Of a DNA stretch of 64,000 bases, positions 27,914 through 37,186 are shown one piece after another (position 1 is the stretch's first letter; each line of letters begins with the position of its first letter). Position numbers and translations under genes: made by a program. The notes under the pieces are model-generated. The model searched no databases. It was not told the origin of the DNA and saw only the letters and a list, made by a program, of their open reading frames with translations. This DNA comes from CAVOXO01 sp963700425 (lineage in GTDB: Bacteria; Actinomycetota; Acidimicrobiia; Acidimicrobiales; Microtrichaceae), in contig CAVOXO010000001.1 in the NCBI GenBank assembly GCA_963700425.1, positions 496,001 through 560,000 on the forward strand. Direction: 5' to 3'.

Positions 27914-29926
27914 ATGTCCGCTTCCCTCAGCCGCGTTCGGGTGACGTCGTCCCCCTCGGGCATCGGCATCTCCACCGAGGACGGGAGGGTGGATCTCGGC
28001 TCCGTGGGGGCATCGGTCAGCTGGTCCGATGACGGGGCCAACGGCGAATGGAGCCCCAGCCGATGGGCAGGAGGCGATGCCGACCGGGTGGCCACCGGCG
28101 GTCCCCATGGGCTCGAACTCGCGTTGCGGGTCTCGGTGGTCGACGACGACCGGGCGGTCGAGATGTCGCTCTGCGTCACCAACCGGGGGGATCGTCCACT
28201 CCGGATCGATCGGATCACGGTGCTCGACACCCGTGCCGCGTCGATCGGCGTGGATCATCGTCGGTGGTCGATGTACCGCAACGGGCATCAGAGCTGGTCG
28301 GGTACCCGCACCTACCGAATGGACGAACGCGACCTCGACATGCCCACTGCGTTTCTCAGGGCGTCGGCGACCGACCCCGCCCACAAGGCGCCGAGCGGTC
28401 GCGGGCACGTCCGTTCCGACTCGTGGACGGCCGTGGCGGAGCCGGACTCGGGGGATGCGATCGGAGTGGGCTTCCTCACCACCGCGGGGGCGTTCTCCTA
28501 CGTGGAGCTCGACGCTCCACATGGGCGGACACCGAGACTGACGGCGTGGTGTGACATGGATGGGGCCGTCATCGACCCCGGAGCCTCCCTTTCTGCCGAA
28601 CGGCTGGGCCTCGTCGCCGCATGCGGCCCATCGGCGGGCTCCGTGGCGCTCGAGTCGATCCTGGAGCGATGTGGACGGGCGATGTCGGCCCGCCTCGACG
28701 GCGGCCGGCGGGACGGCTGGTGCTCCTGGTACTACTACTTCCAGAACGTCACCGAGTCCGACGTCGATGCCAATCTCGCCGTTCTCGCGGCCGACGGCGT
28801 CGACGGCCCTCGATTCTCGGCGTCGTACGTGATGATCGACGATGGCCACCAGAGCGCCATCGGTGACTGGTTGAGCACCGCGCCGTCGTTTCCCTCCGGG
28901 ATGGCCGCCGTGGCTGAACGGATCCGGGGCGGCGGGTTCGATGCGGGGCTGTGGTGGGCGCCGTTCCTGTGCGCCGCGGACTCGACGGTGGCGCGGCATC
29001 ATCCCGACTGGTTGTTGACGAACTCGCGGGGTCGACCGGTCACCGCGCTGGTCAATCCCGCGTGGGGACGGAGGTTCATCCGTGCCTTCGACACCACCCG
29101 GCCCGAGGTCCTCGAGCACCTGTCGCGGGTGGCCGCCACCATGGTCGGAGAGTGGGGCTACGACATCCTCAAGCTCGACTTCCTCTTCGCGGCGTCGCTG
29201 CCCGGTGTGCGGGCCGGTGACGGAACCCGGGCGGAGGCCCTTCGTTCGGGGCTGGACGCCATCCGATCGGGAGCAGGGGACTCGGCATTCCTGCTGGGCT
29301 GCGGTTGCCCCCTCGGTCCCGCGGTGGGCGTCGTCGATGCGATGCGGATCGGCGCAGACGTCAGCCCGGTCTGGGAGATGCCGACCGCACCGGTCCAGCG
29401 GCGCCTGCACGGCATCTCCACCCGCCATGCCGTCCGCAACATCCTCACCCGATCGGGCATGGACGGCCGCCTCTGGGACAACGACCCGGACTGTCTCATG
29501 GTGCGGGCGACCGACACCAGGCTCACCCTCGACGAGGTCCGGCTGCTCGCCACCGTGATCGGCATCACCAACGGCATGATCGTCGTGTCCGACGATGTGG
29601 CCGCTCTGTCGCCCGAGCGAGTCGAGATCATCGGCCGGACGAAGTCCCTGCGTGGCGGTGACGTGGAGGTCGTCGACCTCTTCGATCGGGACATCCCCGA
29701 GCTGGTGGTGTCACGTCATGCCGATCATGTCGACGTGGCGGTGTTGAATCTCGACGACGACGCCCGATCGATGACCGTGGACCTTCGGCGACACGGAATC
29801 GACACCGGGGAGGTCGCAGAGGTGGTCGAGCTGTGGAGTCGGCGATCGCTGCGGGCCGACGACGGCCTGGTCAGGCTCGGTCGGGTTGCCGCGCACGGTG
29901 CCGCGGTGCTGCGCGTTCCCTCCTGA
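27914..29926 (+). CDS. Alpha-galactosidase-like glycoside hydrolase (GH36 type)
   Basis: A 670-residue glycoside hydrolase, apparently cytoplasmic because no signal peptide is seen. The core has 'DGWCSWYYYFQNVTESD' and 'YVMIDDGHQ'. The nucleophile candidate is Asp422 in 'ILKLDFLF', and the acid/base candidate Asp482 in 'RIGADVSPVWE'. A large N-terminal beta-domain and C-terminal domain flank the barrel, as in GH36. It removes alpha-linked galactose from oligosaccharides; the exact sugar is unproven. It runs divergently from the acylase and convergently with tetR. Confidence 0.82.
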   Translation: MSASLSRVRVTSSPSGIGISTEDGRVDLGSVGASVSWSDDGANGEWSPSRWAGGDADRVATGGPHGLELALRVSVVDDDRAVEMSLCVTNRGDRPLRIDRITVLDTRAASIGVDHRRWSMYRNGHQSWSGTRTYRMDERDLDMPTAFLRASATDPAHKAPSGRGHVRSDSWTAVAEPDSGDAIGVGFLTTAGAFSYVELDAPHGRTPRLTAWCDMDGAVIDPGASLSAERLGLVAACGPSAGSVALESILERCGRAMSARLDGGRRDGWCSWYYYFQNVTESDVDANLAVLAADGVDGPRFSASYVMIDDGHQSAIGDWLSTAPSFPSGMAAVAERIRGGGFDAGLWWAPFLCAADSTVARHHPDWLLTNSRGRPVTALVNPAWGRRFIRAFDTTRPEVLEHLSRVAATMVGEWGYDILKLDFLFAASLPGVRAGDGTRAEALRSGLDAIRSGAGDSAFLLGCGCPLGPAVGVVDAMRIGADVSPVWEMPTAPVQRRLHGISTRHAVRNILTRSGMDGRLWDNDPDCLMVRATDTRLTLDEVRLLATVIGITNGMIVVSDDVAALSPERVEIIGRTKSLRGGDVEVVDLFDRDIPELVVSRHADHVDVAVLNLDDDARSMTVDLRRHGIDTGEVAEVVELWSRRSLRADDGLVRLGRVAAHGAAVLRVPS

Positions 29927-29929
29927 GAC

Positions 29930-30529
29930 CTATCGGTGACGACCGGGGGCATCGTCCCCGGGAGGACGGGTCGCAGCAACGCCGGCGATCACCACCTCGA
30001 GGCCGAAACGGAACCTGGATTCACGTTGCGCGGCGCTGTCGGTCGCCATCACCGCCGGTGGGCCTTCTCCGGACAGGTCTCGTCCCACGGCGAAGTCGCC
30101 GAGCAGGTAGCGAAGCAACACCGCGACGACCTCCTCCGCCTCGTCGCGGCCGAAGCCCGATGACTCGAACACGTTGATCACCTCGGTCGTGGTGCGGACC
30201 AGAGCGTCGGGTCGGGGTCCCGAGATCAGCAGTTGGAACGCTGCGGGATGCCGCTGGGTCAGTGACCGGAACGACCACGACAGCGTGCGGGCCGCCTCCT
30301 CCCACGATGCGTCCGGCGGGGGTGCCTCGAGCCCGGCGGTGACACGCTCGGCGATGGCCTCCACCAGGTCGGCCTTGTCGGCGACATGGTGGTACGTCGA
30401 CATGGTCGACACCCCGAGACGCTGGGCGAGCCGACGCATCGACAGTCCGTTCACCCCCTCCTCGTCGAGCAGAGCGATGGCCTCGTCGACGATTCGCCCT
30501 CGGGACAGCTCGGTGCGGGTCGGAGTCAT
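29930..30529 (-). CDS. TetR-family transcriptional regulator
   Basis: A 199-residue repressor. The N-terminal HTH includes 'LSMRRLAQRLGVSTMSTYHHVADKADLVEAI' compressed here as the family pattern 'RLGVSTMSTYHHV'. The C-terminal all-alpha domain resembles the tetracycline-repressor type. I start at the ATG at 30529; the frame is open further upstream without support. It ends 3 bases past the alpha-galactosidase stop on the other strand. Two palindromes lie in the 187-base gap to murI and could be its operators. Its ligand is unknown. Confidence 0.88.
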   Translation of the reverse strand: MTPTRTELSRGRIVDEAIALLDEEGVNGLSMRRLAQRLGVSTMSTYHHVADKADLVEAIAERVTAGLEAPPPDASWEEAARTLSWSFRSLTQRHPAAFQLLISGPRPDALVRTTTEVINVFESSGFGRDEAEEVVAVLLRYLLGDFAVGRDLSGEGPPAVMATDSAAQRESRFRFGLEVVIAGVAATRPPGDDAPGRHR

Positions 30530-30584
30530 GTGCTGGCCGTCCGGGTCGAGGCGGGAGGAGTGGCGGGGTCCGCGGACGCGGGAT

Positions 30585-30627
30585 CGTACACCGTACGGGC
30601 CGAGTGCGTCCCGCATGGCGATGCGGG
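30585..30627. promoter_or_regulatory. Two palindromes between tetR and murI
   Basis: CGTAC-ACC-GTACG at 30585-30597 and CCCGCAT-GGCG-ATGCGGG at 30610-30627 lie in the divergent gap. The first is close to the TetR operator style TACACNGTA and sits 56 bases upstream of the tetR start. They are candidates for autoregulation, and could also affect murI. Confidence 0.4.
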
Positions 30628-30716
30628 ATCGTGAGTGGGGCGCGCCGCTCGGTTCTCGACGGCGGCGGAGCCCGAGGTCGGCCGTCGAGGTCGACCGCAC
30701 CGCTAGCGTCGCAGAC

Positions 30717-31514
30717 GTGCCCCTTCGACCGATCGCCATGTTCGACTCGGGCTTCGGTGGACTCACGGTGGCCCGAGCGGTTCTCGACCTGTTGCCACAT
30801 GAACAGCTCGTCTATCTGGGCGACACCGGGCGCTATCCCTATGGACCGCGAGCCCTCGCCGAGGTGCGGGACTTCTCGGTTCAGATCGCCTCGTACCTGG
30901 TCGACCGCTACGACGCCAAGCTCGTGGTGGTCGCCTGCAACACCGCGACCGCCGCGGCGCTGGACCATCTCGAGGAGGTCCTCGACGTTCCCGTCGTGGG
31001 CGTGATCGAGCCGGGGGTCCGCGCTCTGGTCAGTGCGTCCGACACCGATCGCGTGGGCATCATCGGCACGGTGGGCACGATCGGGTCGGGGGTGTATCAG
31101 TCGTCCCTCGCCGAGTCAGCGCCTCATGTGGAGGTGTGCGCGCTGGCCTGCCCGGGATTCGTGGAATTCGTCGAACGCGGGGTGGTGGACGGTCCGCAGA
31201 TCGAGGTGCTCGCGGGCCGCATGTTGGCACCCGCCCTCGAGGCGAAGATCGACGCGCTGTTGTTGGGATGCACCCACTACCCCTACCTGGCCCGGGTGAT
31301 AGCCGACGTGATGGGTCGCGATGTGGTGCTCGTGTCCTCGGCCGACGAGACCGCGTTCGAGGTCCTGCGGCTGCTGGAGGAGGGATGCATCCGACGCGAC
31401 CCCGGCGGCGGTCCACCGGTGTTCCTCACCACCGGTGATCCGGGGTGGTTCGCCACCGTCGGAGCGAAGCTGCTCGGCCCGGAACTGGCCCGGGCAGAAC
31501 GGGTCGTTCTCTGA
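30717..31514 (+). CDS. murI: Glutamate racemase MurI
   Basis: Converts L-glutamate to D-glutamate for peptidoglycan. The substrate loop is 'MFDSGFGGLTVAR'; the two catalytic cysteines are in 'VVACNTATAAALD' and 'LLGCTHYPYL'. It has 265 residues from the GTG at 30717; an ATG at 30738 is also possible but would remove part of the first strand. rph and rdgB follow after the inserted VOC/HxlR pair, close to the usual actinobacterial order murI-rph-rdgB. Confidence 0.95.
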   Translation: MPLRPIAMFDSGFGGLTVARAVLDLLPHEQLVYLGDTGRYPYGPRALAEVRDFSVQIASYLVDRYDAKLVVVACNTATAAALDHLEEVLDVPVVGVIEPGVRALVSASDTDRVGIIGTVGTIGSGVYQSSLAESAPHVEVCALACPGFVEFVERGVVDGPQIEVLAGRMLAPALEAKIDALLLGCTHYPYLARVIADVMGRDVVLVSSADETAFEVLRLLEEGCIRRDPGGGPPVFLTTGDPGWFATVGAKLLGPELARAERVVL

Positions 31515-31551
31515 GGTCCGGGCCCTCGAGGTCGGCGGACGCTCCGGGTTC

Positions 31552-32346
31552 CTAGTCCGGCTGCTCGCTCAGCGTCATGATGGCGAGGACCGCGCCCTGG
31601 GGGTCGCCGATGACCGCCATCCGGCCCGGCGGGACGTCGAAGGGCTCCTGGTGGACGGTTCCGCCGAGCTCCGCGACCTTTTTCGCCGCTGCGTCGCAGT
31701 CGTCGACGGCGATGTAGGTCAGCCAGTGGGGCGGAATCCCCTCCGCCGGCGGATTCATCGCTCCGGCGATGGGGGCGTCGGGGGCGGTGCCGGCCAGTCG
31801 GAACGAGGTGTACTCCATGTCGCCCATGTCCTCGGTGAGGTGTTCCCATCCGAAGACCTTCTCGTAGAACGCCGCTGCGGTGGGGATGTCGGGCGTCGAG
31901 AGCTCGTTCCAGGTGAGGGCGCCATGCTCGTTCACCACCTCCGCCCCGATGTGTTGGTTGGGCTGCCAGATCGAGACGGCCGCCCCGGTCGGATCCATGA
32001 TGACGGCCATTCGACCGCTGTCCATCACGTCCATGGCGGGCATCATGACCGTTCCGCCGGCCTCGGTCACCTTCGCCAGGGTGGCATCCACGTCGGCCAC
32101 GCTCACATAGGTGTTCCACATGGGGGGCATGCCGGATTCGGCCATTCCGGGCCCCATGGCGCCCATCCCGGCCGTGCTCTTCCCGCCCTTGGACGCCATG
32201 GTGTAGATCCGGGTGTCGCCGTCGAACTGGTCCTCGAGATCCCAACCGAACAGACCGCCGTAGAAGGTCTTGGCGGCGTCCACATCGGTGGTCATGAGGT
32301 CCACCCATGATGGGGTTCCGGGCTCGTAGCTGGTTCGAACGGTCAT
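31552..32346 (-). CDS. Two-domain VOC-family protein (glyoxalase-like)
   Basis: Two vicinal-oxygen-chelate domains in tandem, 264 residues. The first covers about 8-125 ('PSWVDLMTTDVDAAKTFYGGLFGW') and the second about 135-260 ('LTWNELSTPDIPTAAAFYEKVFGW'). The domains resemble bleomycin-resistance/hydroxylase-like proteins, but metal ligands are not clear in each half. I start at the ATG at 32346; the frame is open 24 codons further but that part overlaps the promoter. It is divergent from an HxlR regulator, which is a common arrangement. Confidence 0.85.
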   Translation of the reverse strand: MTVRTSYEPGTPSWVDLMTTDVDAAKTFYGGLFGWDLEDQFDGDTRIYTMASKGGKSTAGMGAMGPGMAESGMPPMWNTYVSVADVDATLAKVTEAGGTVMMPAMDVMDSGRMAVIMDPTGAAVSIWQPNQHIGAEVVNEHGALTWNELSTPDIPTAAAFYEKVFGWEHLTEDMGDMEYTSFRLAGTAPDAPIAGAMNPPAEGIPPHWLTYIAVDDCDAAAKKVAELGGTVHQEPFDVPPGRMAVIGDPQGAVLAIMTLSEQPD

Positions 32347-32389
32347 GGCTCTCTCCTCGGTCACGGGCCACTCGATCGCGGCCACGGCC

Positions 32390-32418
32390 TGTTTAGTGCA
32401 CAATATGTAACCGATCAA
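32390..32418 (-). promoter_or_regulatory. Sigma-70-type promoter of the VOC gene, with AT-rich spacer
   Basis: Read on the minus strand, TTGATC (32413-32418), 17 bases, then TAAACA (32390-32395) form a good promoter for the VOC gene. The spacer is an AT-rich pocket containing GTGCAC, unlike the surrounding GC-rich sequence, and may hold the HxlR operator between the two divergent genes. Confidence 0.5.
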
Positions 32419-32439
32419 CGGTGCTTGCTACCGTGGACC

Positions 32440-33216
32440 ATGGCCGGGACATCGGAGGGAGCGATCCCTCGCTCCTACGATCAGTTCTGTCCGTTGGCCA
32501 GGACCCTCGACCTGGTGGGTGAACGGTGGACGCTTCTCATCGTTCGTGACCTCGCCGACGGCCCCCTGCGATTCGGCGAGCTGTCCGATCGGGTCGGAGG
32601 GGTGTCTCGGCGCGTGCTGGCCGAGCGGCTCCGGCGGCTCCAGACGCTGGGCCTCGTGGAGGCGACGCCGATGGAGGGATCGACCCGACGCACCTACGCC
32701 CTCACGCCACGCGGGTCCGAACTGACACGCACGCTCGCCGAGTTGGCCCGCTGGGGTCTCCCGCTGCTCGACCTTCCGACGGTCGAGGAGCCGCTCGTCG
32801 CCTCGAGGGTGCCCAACGGAGTGATGTCGATGGTCAGGACCGAATGCCTGCCGCCATCGGCATTCGCGGTCGGATTGGACCTCGACGTCACGGTCGGGGT
32901 GCTGCGGGTCGCTTCGCCGGAGGGACCCCACGGCGGTGCGCTCCACGTTCGAGACCGTGTCACCTATCTCGAGGCGCTCGGGGCCGATCCCCTCGAGGGC
33001 GAGGCGATGTCGATCATCGAGGCGGGATCGCGTGCGGCGGCGGCGTCGTCGCTGCCTGTGGTCGACGTGACGGTCCGAGGCGACCTGGCCGGTCTCCTGT
33101 GGGTACGACGCGGCGATCTCACCTGGGCCGAGGCCGAGACCGACGGTGTTCTCAGGCTGATCGGTCGGCCCCGGCAGCGGTCGATCGTCGAGGCGATGTT
33201 CTCCCCCGAGAGTTGA
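32440..33216 (+). CDS. HxlR-family regulator with extra C-terminal domain
   Basis: Winged-helix regulator. The HxlR domain ('CPLARTLDLVGERWTLLIVRDL' start, 'RFGELSDRVGGVSRRVLAERLRRL') fills about residues 10-105. The rest to residue 258 is an extra domain, about 150 residues, with an SCP2-like look but no firm match. I start at ATG 32440 rather than the TTG at 32425. It likely controls the divergent VOC gene. Most HxlR proteins are near 120 residues, so the length is unusual. Confidence 0.85.
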   Translation: MAGTSEGAIPRSYDQFCPLARTLDLVGERWTLLIVRDLADGPLRFGELSDRVGGVSRRVLAERLRRLQTLGLVEATPMEGSTRRTYALTPRGSELTRTLAELARWGLPLLDLPTVEEPLVASRVPNGVMSMVRTECLPPSAFAVGLDLDVTVGVLRVASPEGPHGGALHVRDRVTYLEALGADPLEGEAMSIIEAGSRAAAASSLPVVDVTVRGDLAGLLWVRRGDLTWAEAETDGVLRLIGRPRQRSIVEAMFSPES

Positions 33217-33256
33217 CCGCCGAACGCCGGCGATGTCACCGGTAGTGTCTCGGGCC

Positions 33257-33997
33257 ATGAGACCTGACGGACGAGCCCTCGACGAACTGCGCCCCCTCAC
33301 CATCGAACGGGATTTCACCACGACATCGGCCGGATCGGCCCTGGTGTCGTTCGGGGACACCAAGGTGCTGTGCACGGCATCGGTGGAACTCGACGTCCCG
33401 CGCTGGATGCGCAACAGCGGCAAGGGCTGGGTGACCTCGGAGTACTCGATGCTCCCCGGCAGCTCGCCGGAGCGGATCAATCGCGAGCGACGCGGACCCA
33501 AGGGTCGGACCCACGAGATCGAACGCCTCATCGGTCGTTCGTTGCGTGCCGTCTGCGACATGAGGGCACTCGGCGAGCGCCAGATCCATCTCGACTGTGA
33601 CGTGCTGCAGGCCGACGGGGGGACCCGGACCGCGGCCATCAGCGGGGCCTGGGTCGCGCTGCACGACGCCTGTGCCCGCATGGAGATCGCCGGAATCCTC
33701 GACACGAACCCCGTGCGGGACCATTGCGCGGCGGTGTCGGTCGGAATCGTCGATGGTGAGGCGCGGCTCGACCTTCCCTATGTGGAGGACGCGCGGGCCG
33801 AGACCGACATGAACGTCGTGATGACGGGGTCCGGTTCGCTCATCGAGGTGCAGGGAACCGCGGAGGGCGCTCCTTTCAGCCGCGAGGAGCTCGACGCCCT
33901 CGTCGACCTGGCCGCCAAGGGCATCGAGGAGATCGTGGCGCTCCAGGCGGAGATGGTTGCGGTGGCTCCCGCGGCCTTCGACTTCTCCACGCGATGA
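33257..33997 (+). CDS. rph: Ribonuclease PH
   Basis: 3'-5' phosphorolytic exoribonuclease that trims tRNA 3' ends. It has 246 residues from ATG 33257. Diagnostic blocks: 'MRPDGRALDELRP', 'GSALVSFGDTKVLCTASVE', 'WVTSEYSMLPGSS' and 'RGPKGRTHEIERLIGRSLR', and the phosphate loop 'QADGGTRTAAISG'. It overlaps rdgB by four bases (ATGA). Confidence 0.96.
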   Translation: MRPDGRALDELRPLTIERDFTTTSAGSALVSFGDTKVLCTASVELDVPRWMRNSGKGWVTSEYSMLPGSSPERINRERRGPKGRTHEIERLIGRSLRAVCDMRALGERQIHLDCDVLQADGGTRTAAISGAWVALHDACARMEIAGILDTNPVRDHCAAVSVGIVDGEARLDLPYVEDARAETDMNVVMTGSGSLIEVQGTAEGAPFSREELDALVDLAAKGIEEIVALQAEMVAVAPAAFDFSTR

Positions 33998-34602
33998 CCG
34001 GCCGGCCCGATGGTCGTGAGTCGGGTCGCGACGTGTGGGTCCTGGCCAGCGCCAACCCGAGGAAGGCGGCCGAGATGTCTGCCCTGCTCGACGGCGTGGT
34101 CGACGTCGTGGCCCGGCCGACCGACATCGCCGACGTGGCCGAGAACGCCCCCGACCTGGAGGGAAACGCCGCTCTCAAGGCCCACGCCGTGAGAGACGCG
34201 ACCGGGCTGGTCGCTGTGGCCGATGACACCGGGCTCTTCGTCGATGCGCTCGACGGCGAGCCCGGTGTGCGCTCGGCCCGTTTCGCCGGCGAACAGGCAA
34301 CCGACACCGACAACGTCGAGTTGCTGTTGTCGCGGCTCGCCGGCGTGCAGCCGGCCGATCGCACGGCTCGTTTCCGCACCGTGATCGTCCTGGCTCGTCC
34401 GGGCCGACCCGATGTGGTGGTGGAGGGACGGGTCGAAGGCCGGATCGCAGTGACTGCCCGGGGCTCGACGGGATTCGGCTACGACCCGGTCTTCGTGCCC
34501 GACGACGGTGACGGCCGGACGTTCGCCGAGATGGGCCCGAGCGACAAGAACGCCGTGTCGCATCGAGCCCGCGCTCTGAGTGCGCTGATCACCAGCCTCT
34601 GA
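33994..34602 (+). CDS. rdgB: XTP/dITP diphosphatase (RdgB/HAM1)
   Basis: Hydrolyses non-canonical purine triphosphates to keep them out of DNA. It has 202 residues. 'LASANPRKAAEM' at the N-terminus, 'VADDTGLFVDALDG' with the general-base Asp, 'GSTGFGYDPVFVP' and 'SHRARAL' are family signatures. It overlaps rph by four bases and its end overlaps the convergent aldolase gene by 14 bases. Confidence 0.95.
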   Translation: MTGRPDGRESGRDVWVLASANPRKAAEMSALLDGVVDVVARPTDIADVAENAPDLEGNAALKAHAVRDATGLVAVADDTGLFVDALDGEPGVRSARFAGEQATDTDNVELLLSRLAGVQPADRTARFRTVIVLARPGRPDVVVEGRVEGRIAVTARGSTGFGYDPVFVPDDGDGRTFAEMGPSDKNAVSHRARALSALITSL

Positions 34603-35623
34603 GATCGATCGGCCAGGTCTCGACGACGACGTCGCGTCGCACGGCGAACATCGTGTCGTGGTACGCGACCGTGGGGTCGACATGAGCGGGGATCATCCGT
34701 ATCCGGTCGCCGACCGCGACGCCCGACGCGGTGGGTGGAGTCAGGAAGGTGGTGTGCTCGTCGGAGAGGAAGAACACATCGAAACCGATGATGTCGGGAT
34801 CCCCGTGGTCCATGCCGAATGCCTTCAGGCCCGCATCGGCGACCGCGTAGCCGGCGCCGGAAGCGACGGAGATGACCGTGGCATCGACGAAGACCGCCTG
34901 GTCGAAACCCAGGCCGTGTCGCGCGTAGTGCGAATCCATCAGCACGTAGGAGCCCGCCTGGACCTCGTCGACCCAGCCATGCATGTCGAAGGTGCCGGTT
35001 CCGCCGGCGGAGGTGAGACCGCCCACCTCCTCGTGGGCCCCCATCAGGATCTCCATGGAGGCCGACATCGCAGCCTGGCGTTCGGATCGCTCGACGGTGC
35101 CCATGACGTGGCCCTCGTATCCCATGACCCCGTCGACGACGAGGCCGCTCCTCGTGGCGAGAGCGGCGAGCGCAGCCGTCTCGGCGGCATCGCAGCCACA
35201 GCGAGGGAGCCCGACGTTCACGTCGATGAGAACGCTCAGTGGTCCGCCGCGGAGAGCCTCGGCCGCGGCGGCGATCGTCTCGGCTGAGTCGACGGCCACC
35301 GCCAGATGCGGGCGGTGAGGCGCGGCGGCTGCCGCCGCGGTCAACCGCGCCAGCCTCTCGGCGTCGAGCGTCTCGTTCGCCAGCAGCAGATCGTGGCCCA
35401 CACCCGCGGTCACCAACCCCTCGACCTCCTTGAGGGTGGCGGCGCAGAACGCATCGTGCCCACCGCGTTCGCCCACGTGGCGCGCCAGTGCGGTGGACTT
35501 GAGAGCCTTGACATGAGGCCGCAGCGCCCGGCCCGGTCGAGCCGACGCCATGCGGTCGATGTTCCGGTCGACGGCGTCGAGATCGACCACGAGCGCAGGT
35601 GTGGGCAGATCGGCCACGTTCAT
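34589..35623 (-). CDS. D-threonine aldolase-like PLP enzyme (DSD1 family)
   Basis: PLP enzyme of the alanine-racemase-fold D-threonine aldolase/D-serine dehydratase family. The PLP Lys region is 'RPHVKALKSTALARHV', the phosphate-binding 'GGTGTFDMHG' and the C-terminal metal site 'PAHVDPTVAYHD' (H-x-D). It has 344 residues from ATG 35623; a GTG at 35632 is possible. It cleaves or dehydrates D-hydroxy amino acids. The exact activity cannot be told from sequence. Confidence 0.85.
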   Translation of the reverse strand: MNVADLPTPALVVDLDAVDRNIDRMASARPGRALRPHVKALKSTALARHVGERGGHDAFCAATLKEVEGLVTAGVGHDLLLANETLDAERLARLTAAAAAAPHRPHLAVAVDSAETIAAAAEALRGGPLSVLIDVNVGLPRCGCDAAETAALAALATRSGLVVDGVMGYEGHVMGTVERSERQAAMSASMEILMGAHEEVGGLTSAGGTGTFDMHGWVDEVQAGSYVLMDSHYARHGLGFDQAVFVDATVISVASGAGYAVADAGLKAFGMDHGDPDIIGFDVFFLSDEHTTFLTPPTASGVAVGDRIRMIPAHVDPTVAYHDTMFAVRRDVVVETWPIDLRGW

Positions 35624-35636
35624 CTGGCTCACGATG

Positions 35637-36428
35637 TCAGACCTCGGGCTGGCAGGTGGGACAGAACCAGATCGGTCGTCCCCCGGCGCGTGCCGTGGCG
35701 ATCTCCGACCCGCACCGTCGACAGCGGTCACGGTGGTAGACGTACAGGCGGTCGTCGTCGGCCATGCGATGGCGCGGACGGCCGATCTCGGCGGGGTCCG
35801 TGGTGACGATTCGTCCCAGGCGCGTCCCGCGGCGCATGAGATCGACAGTGCTCTGCCACAGGAGATCGAACTCGTCGTCGGTGAGGCTCGACGACGGTCT
35901 CAGCGGGTGGATTCGCGACACGAACAGCAGCTCCGCCCGATAGACGTTCCCGACTCCGCAGATGATCGACTGGTCCAACAGCGTCGCGCCGATCGGACGC
36001 GACGTGTCGGCCAGGGCCGCTCGGGCCGCTCCGACGTCGGGACGTCGACGGAGCGGATCTGCGCCGAGACGGTCGACGATGCGACGTCGGTCGTCGGGGG
36101 TGATCACCTCGCACCGGGCCGGACCGATCAGATCCCGCGCCGAGTCGGAGGTCGCCAACCGCAGCCGCACCGTCGCGGTCGGGGGAGCGTCGGCCGGCCG
36201 GGCCCGGAACGTCCCGATGAGCCCCAGGTGCACATGGAGCACCGCCGCCCCCTCGAACGTCACGAAGAGATACTTCCCCCAGGCGGAGGCGGAGCAGAGC
36301 TGACGGTCGTCGAGCAGCGCCGCGCCGGCCGCGAATCGGCCCTGCGGAGACGAGGCTTCGACCCGCCGTCCCCGAAATTCTGAAGTGAGGTCCCGGGCCA
36401 GCCGATGGATGGTGTGACCTTCGGGCAT
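35637..36428 (-). CDS. Fpg/Nei-family DNA glycosylase (Nei2-like)
   Basis: Base-excision glycosylase/AP lyase for oxidised bases. The mature Pro2-Glu3 start is 'MPEGHTIHRLARDL'. The helix-two-turn-helix is 'DQSIICGVGNVYRAELLF', and the zinc finger has 'CRRCGSEI' and 'WFCPTCQP'. It has 263 residues, with 'PEGHTIHR' typical of Nei2/endonuclease VIII-like proteins. It lies 13 bases upstream of the aldolase, on the same strand. Confidence 0.93.
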   Translation of the reverse strand: MPEGHTIHRLARDLTSEFRGRRVEASSPQGRFAAGAALLDDRQLCSASAWGKYLFVTFEGAAVLHVHLGLIGTFRARPADAPPTATVRLRLATSDSARDLIGPARCEVITPDDRRRIVDRLGADPLRRRPDVGAARAALADTSRPIGATLLDQSIICGVGNVYRAELLFVSRIHPLRPSSSLTDDEFDLLWQSTVDLMRRGTRLGRIVTTDPAEIGRPRHRMADDDRLYVYHRDRCRRCGSEIATARAGGRPIWFCPTCQPEV

Positions 36429-36479
36429 CGACCGAAGGTTACGACCATTCCGTCGATCAACCCTCGGGAGGGGACCGAC

Positions 36480-37115
36480 ATGTCCGACACCGCGGCGAAG
36501 ATGCCGTTCGACCCGGGGTCGCACGAGGGCTACGGCGTGTCGCTGCCGGGCGAACCCGGTTACGTCGCACCACCGGCCAGCGCCACCGGTTCGAGGCCCG
36601 TGGGTCCCAGGGCTCCGTTGGTCACGCCCCACATCGACATGGCCAGGATCGGCACTCGATTCATGGGTTTGATCATCGACTCCCTGGCCGTCTCGGTCAT
36701 TCCGGCGATCCTGATGATCTTCGGCGTCATGAACATCCCGACGAACGACACGATGTGTGAGACCGTCGACCCCTTCACCGGGCTGCCGACGCAGGTCCCC
36801 TGCACGACCCCGGAAATGGGGCCGCTCATGGCACTGCTGGGGATGGTGATCATCTTCTCCCTGCTGTGTCAGTTCGCCATGGTGATCAGCCCGATCGGCG
36901 CCTCCGGACAGAGCATCGGAATGAAGGCGATGGGCATCCGCGCCCTCGACGCCCGCACTCTCCGGCCGATCGGCCTCGGGCGGGCGTTCGGCCGGGCCCT
37001 ATCCGCGCACTTCATCAGCAGCTGGTTTAACGTCGGCTACGCATGGGCGATGTTCGACGGGCGCTCACAGACATGGCACGACAAGATCGTCGGTTCGATA
37101 GTTATTCGCGACTGA
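36480..37115 (+). CDS. RDD-family membrane protein
   Basis: Small membrane protein of the RDD family, function unknown, sometimes linked to ion or compatible-solute transport. It has 211 residues. RDD features: 'ARIGTRFMGLIIDSLAV' with the first TM, 'SIGMKAMGIRALD', and the C-terminal 'FDGRSQTWHDKIVGSIVI'. The N-terminal 45 residues are Pro/Gly-rich and cytoplasmic. A GGGAGGGG ribosome site precedes the ATG at 36480, which decides the start. Confidence 0.85.
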   Translation: MSDTAAKMPFDPGSHEGYGVSLPGEPGYVAPPASATGSRPVGPRAPLVTPHIDMARIGTRFMGLIIDSLAVSVIPAILMIFGVMNIPTNDTMCETVDPFTGLPTQVPCTTPEMGPLMALLGMVIIFSLLCQFAMVISPIGASGQSIGMKAMGIRALDARTLRPIGLGRAFGRALSAHFISSWFNVGYAWAMFDGRSQTWHDKIVGSIVIRD

Positions 37116-37186
37116 TCGGCTTCCCCCTCACCATGAGTAGAGCGACCTGCGCGCCTCAAGATCGCGACACACGTGCCGACACTGGA

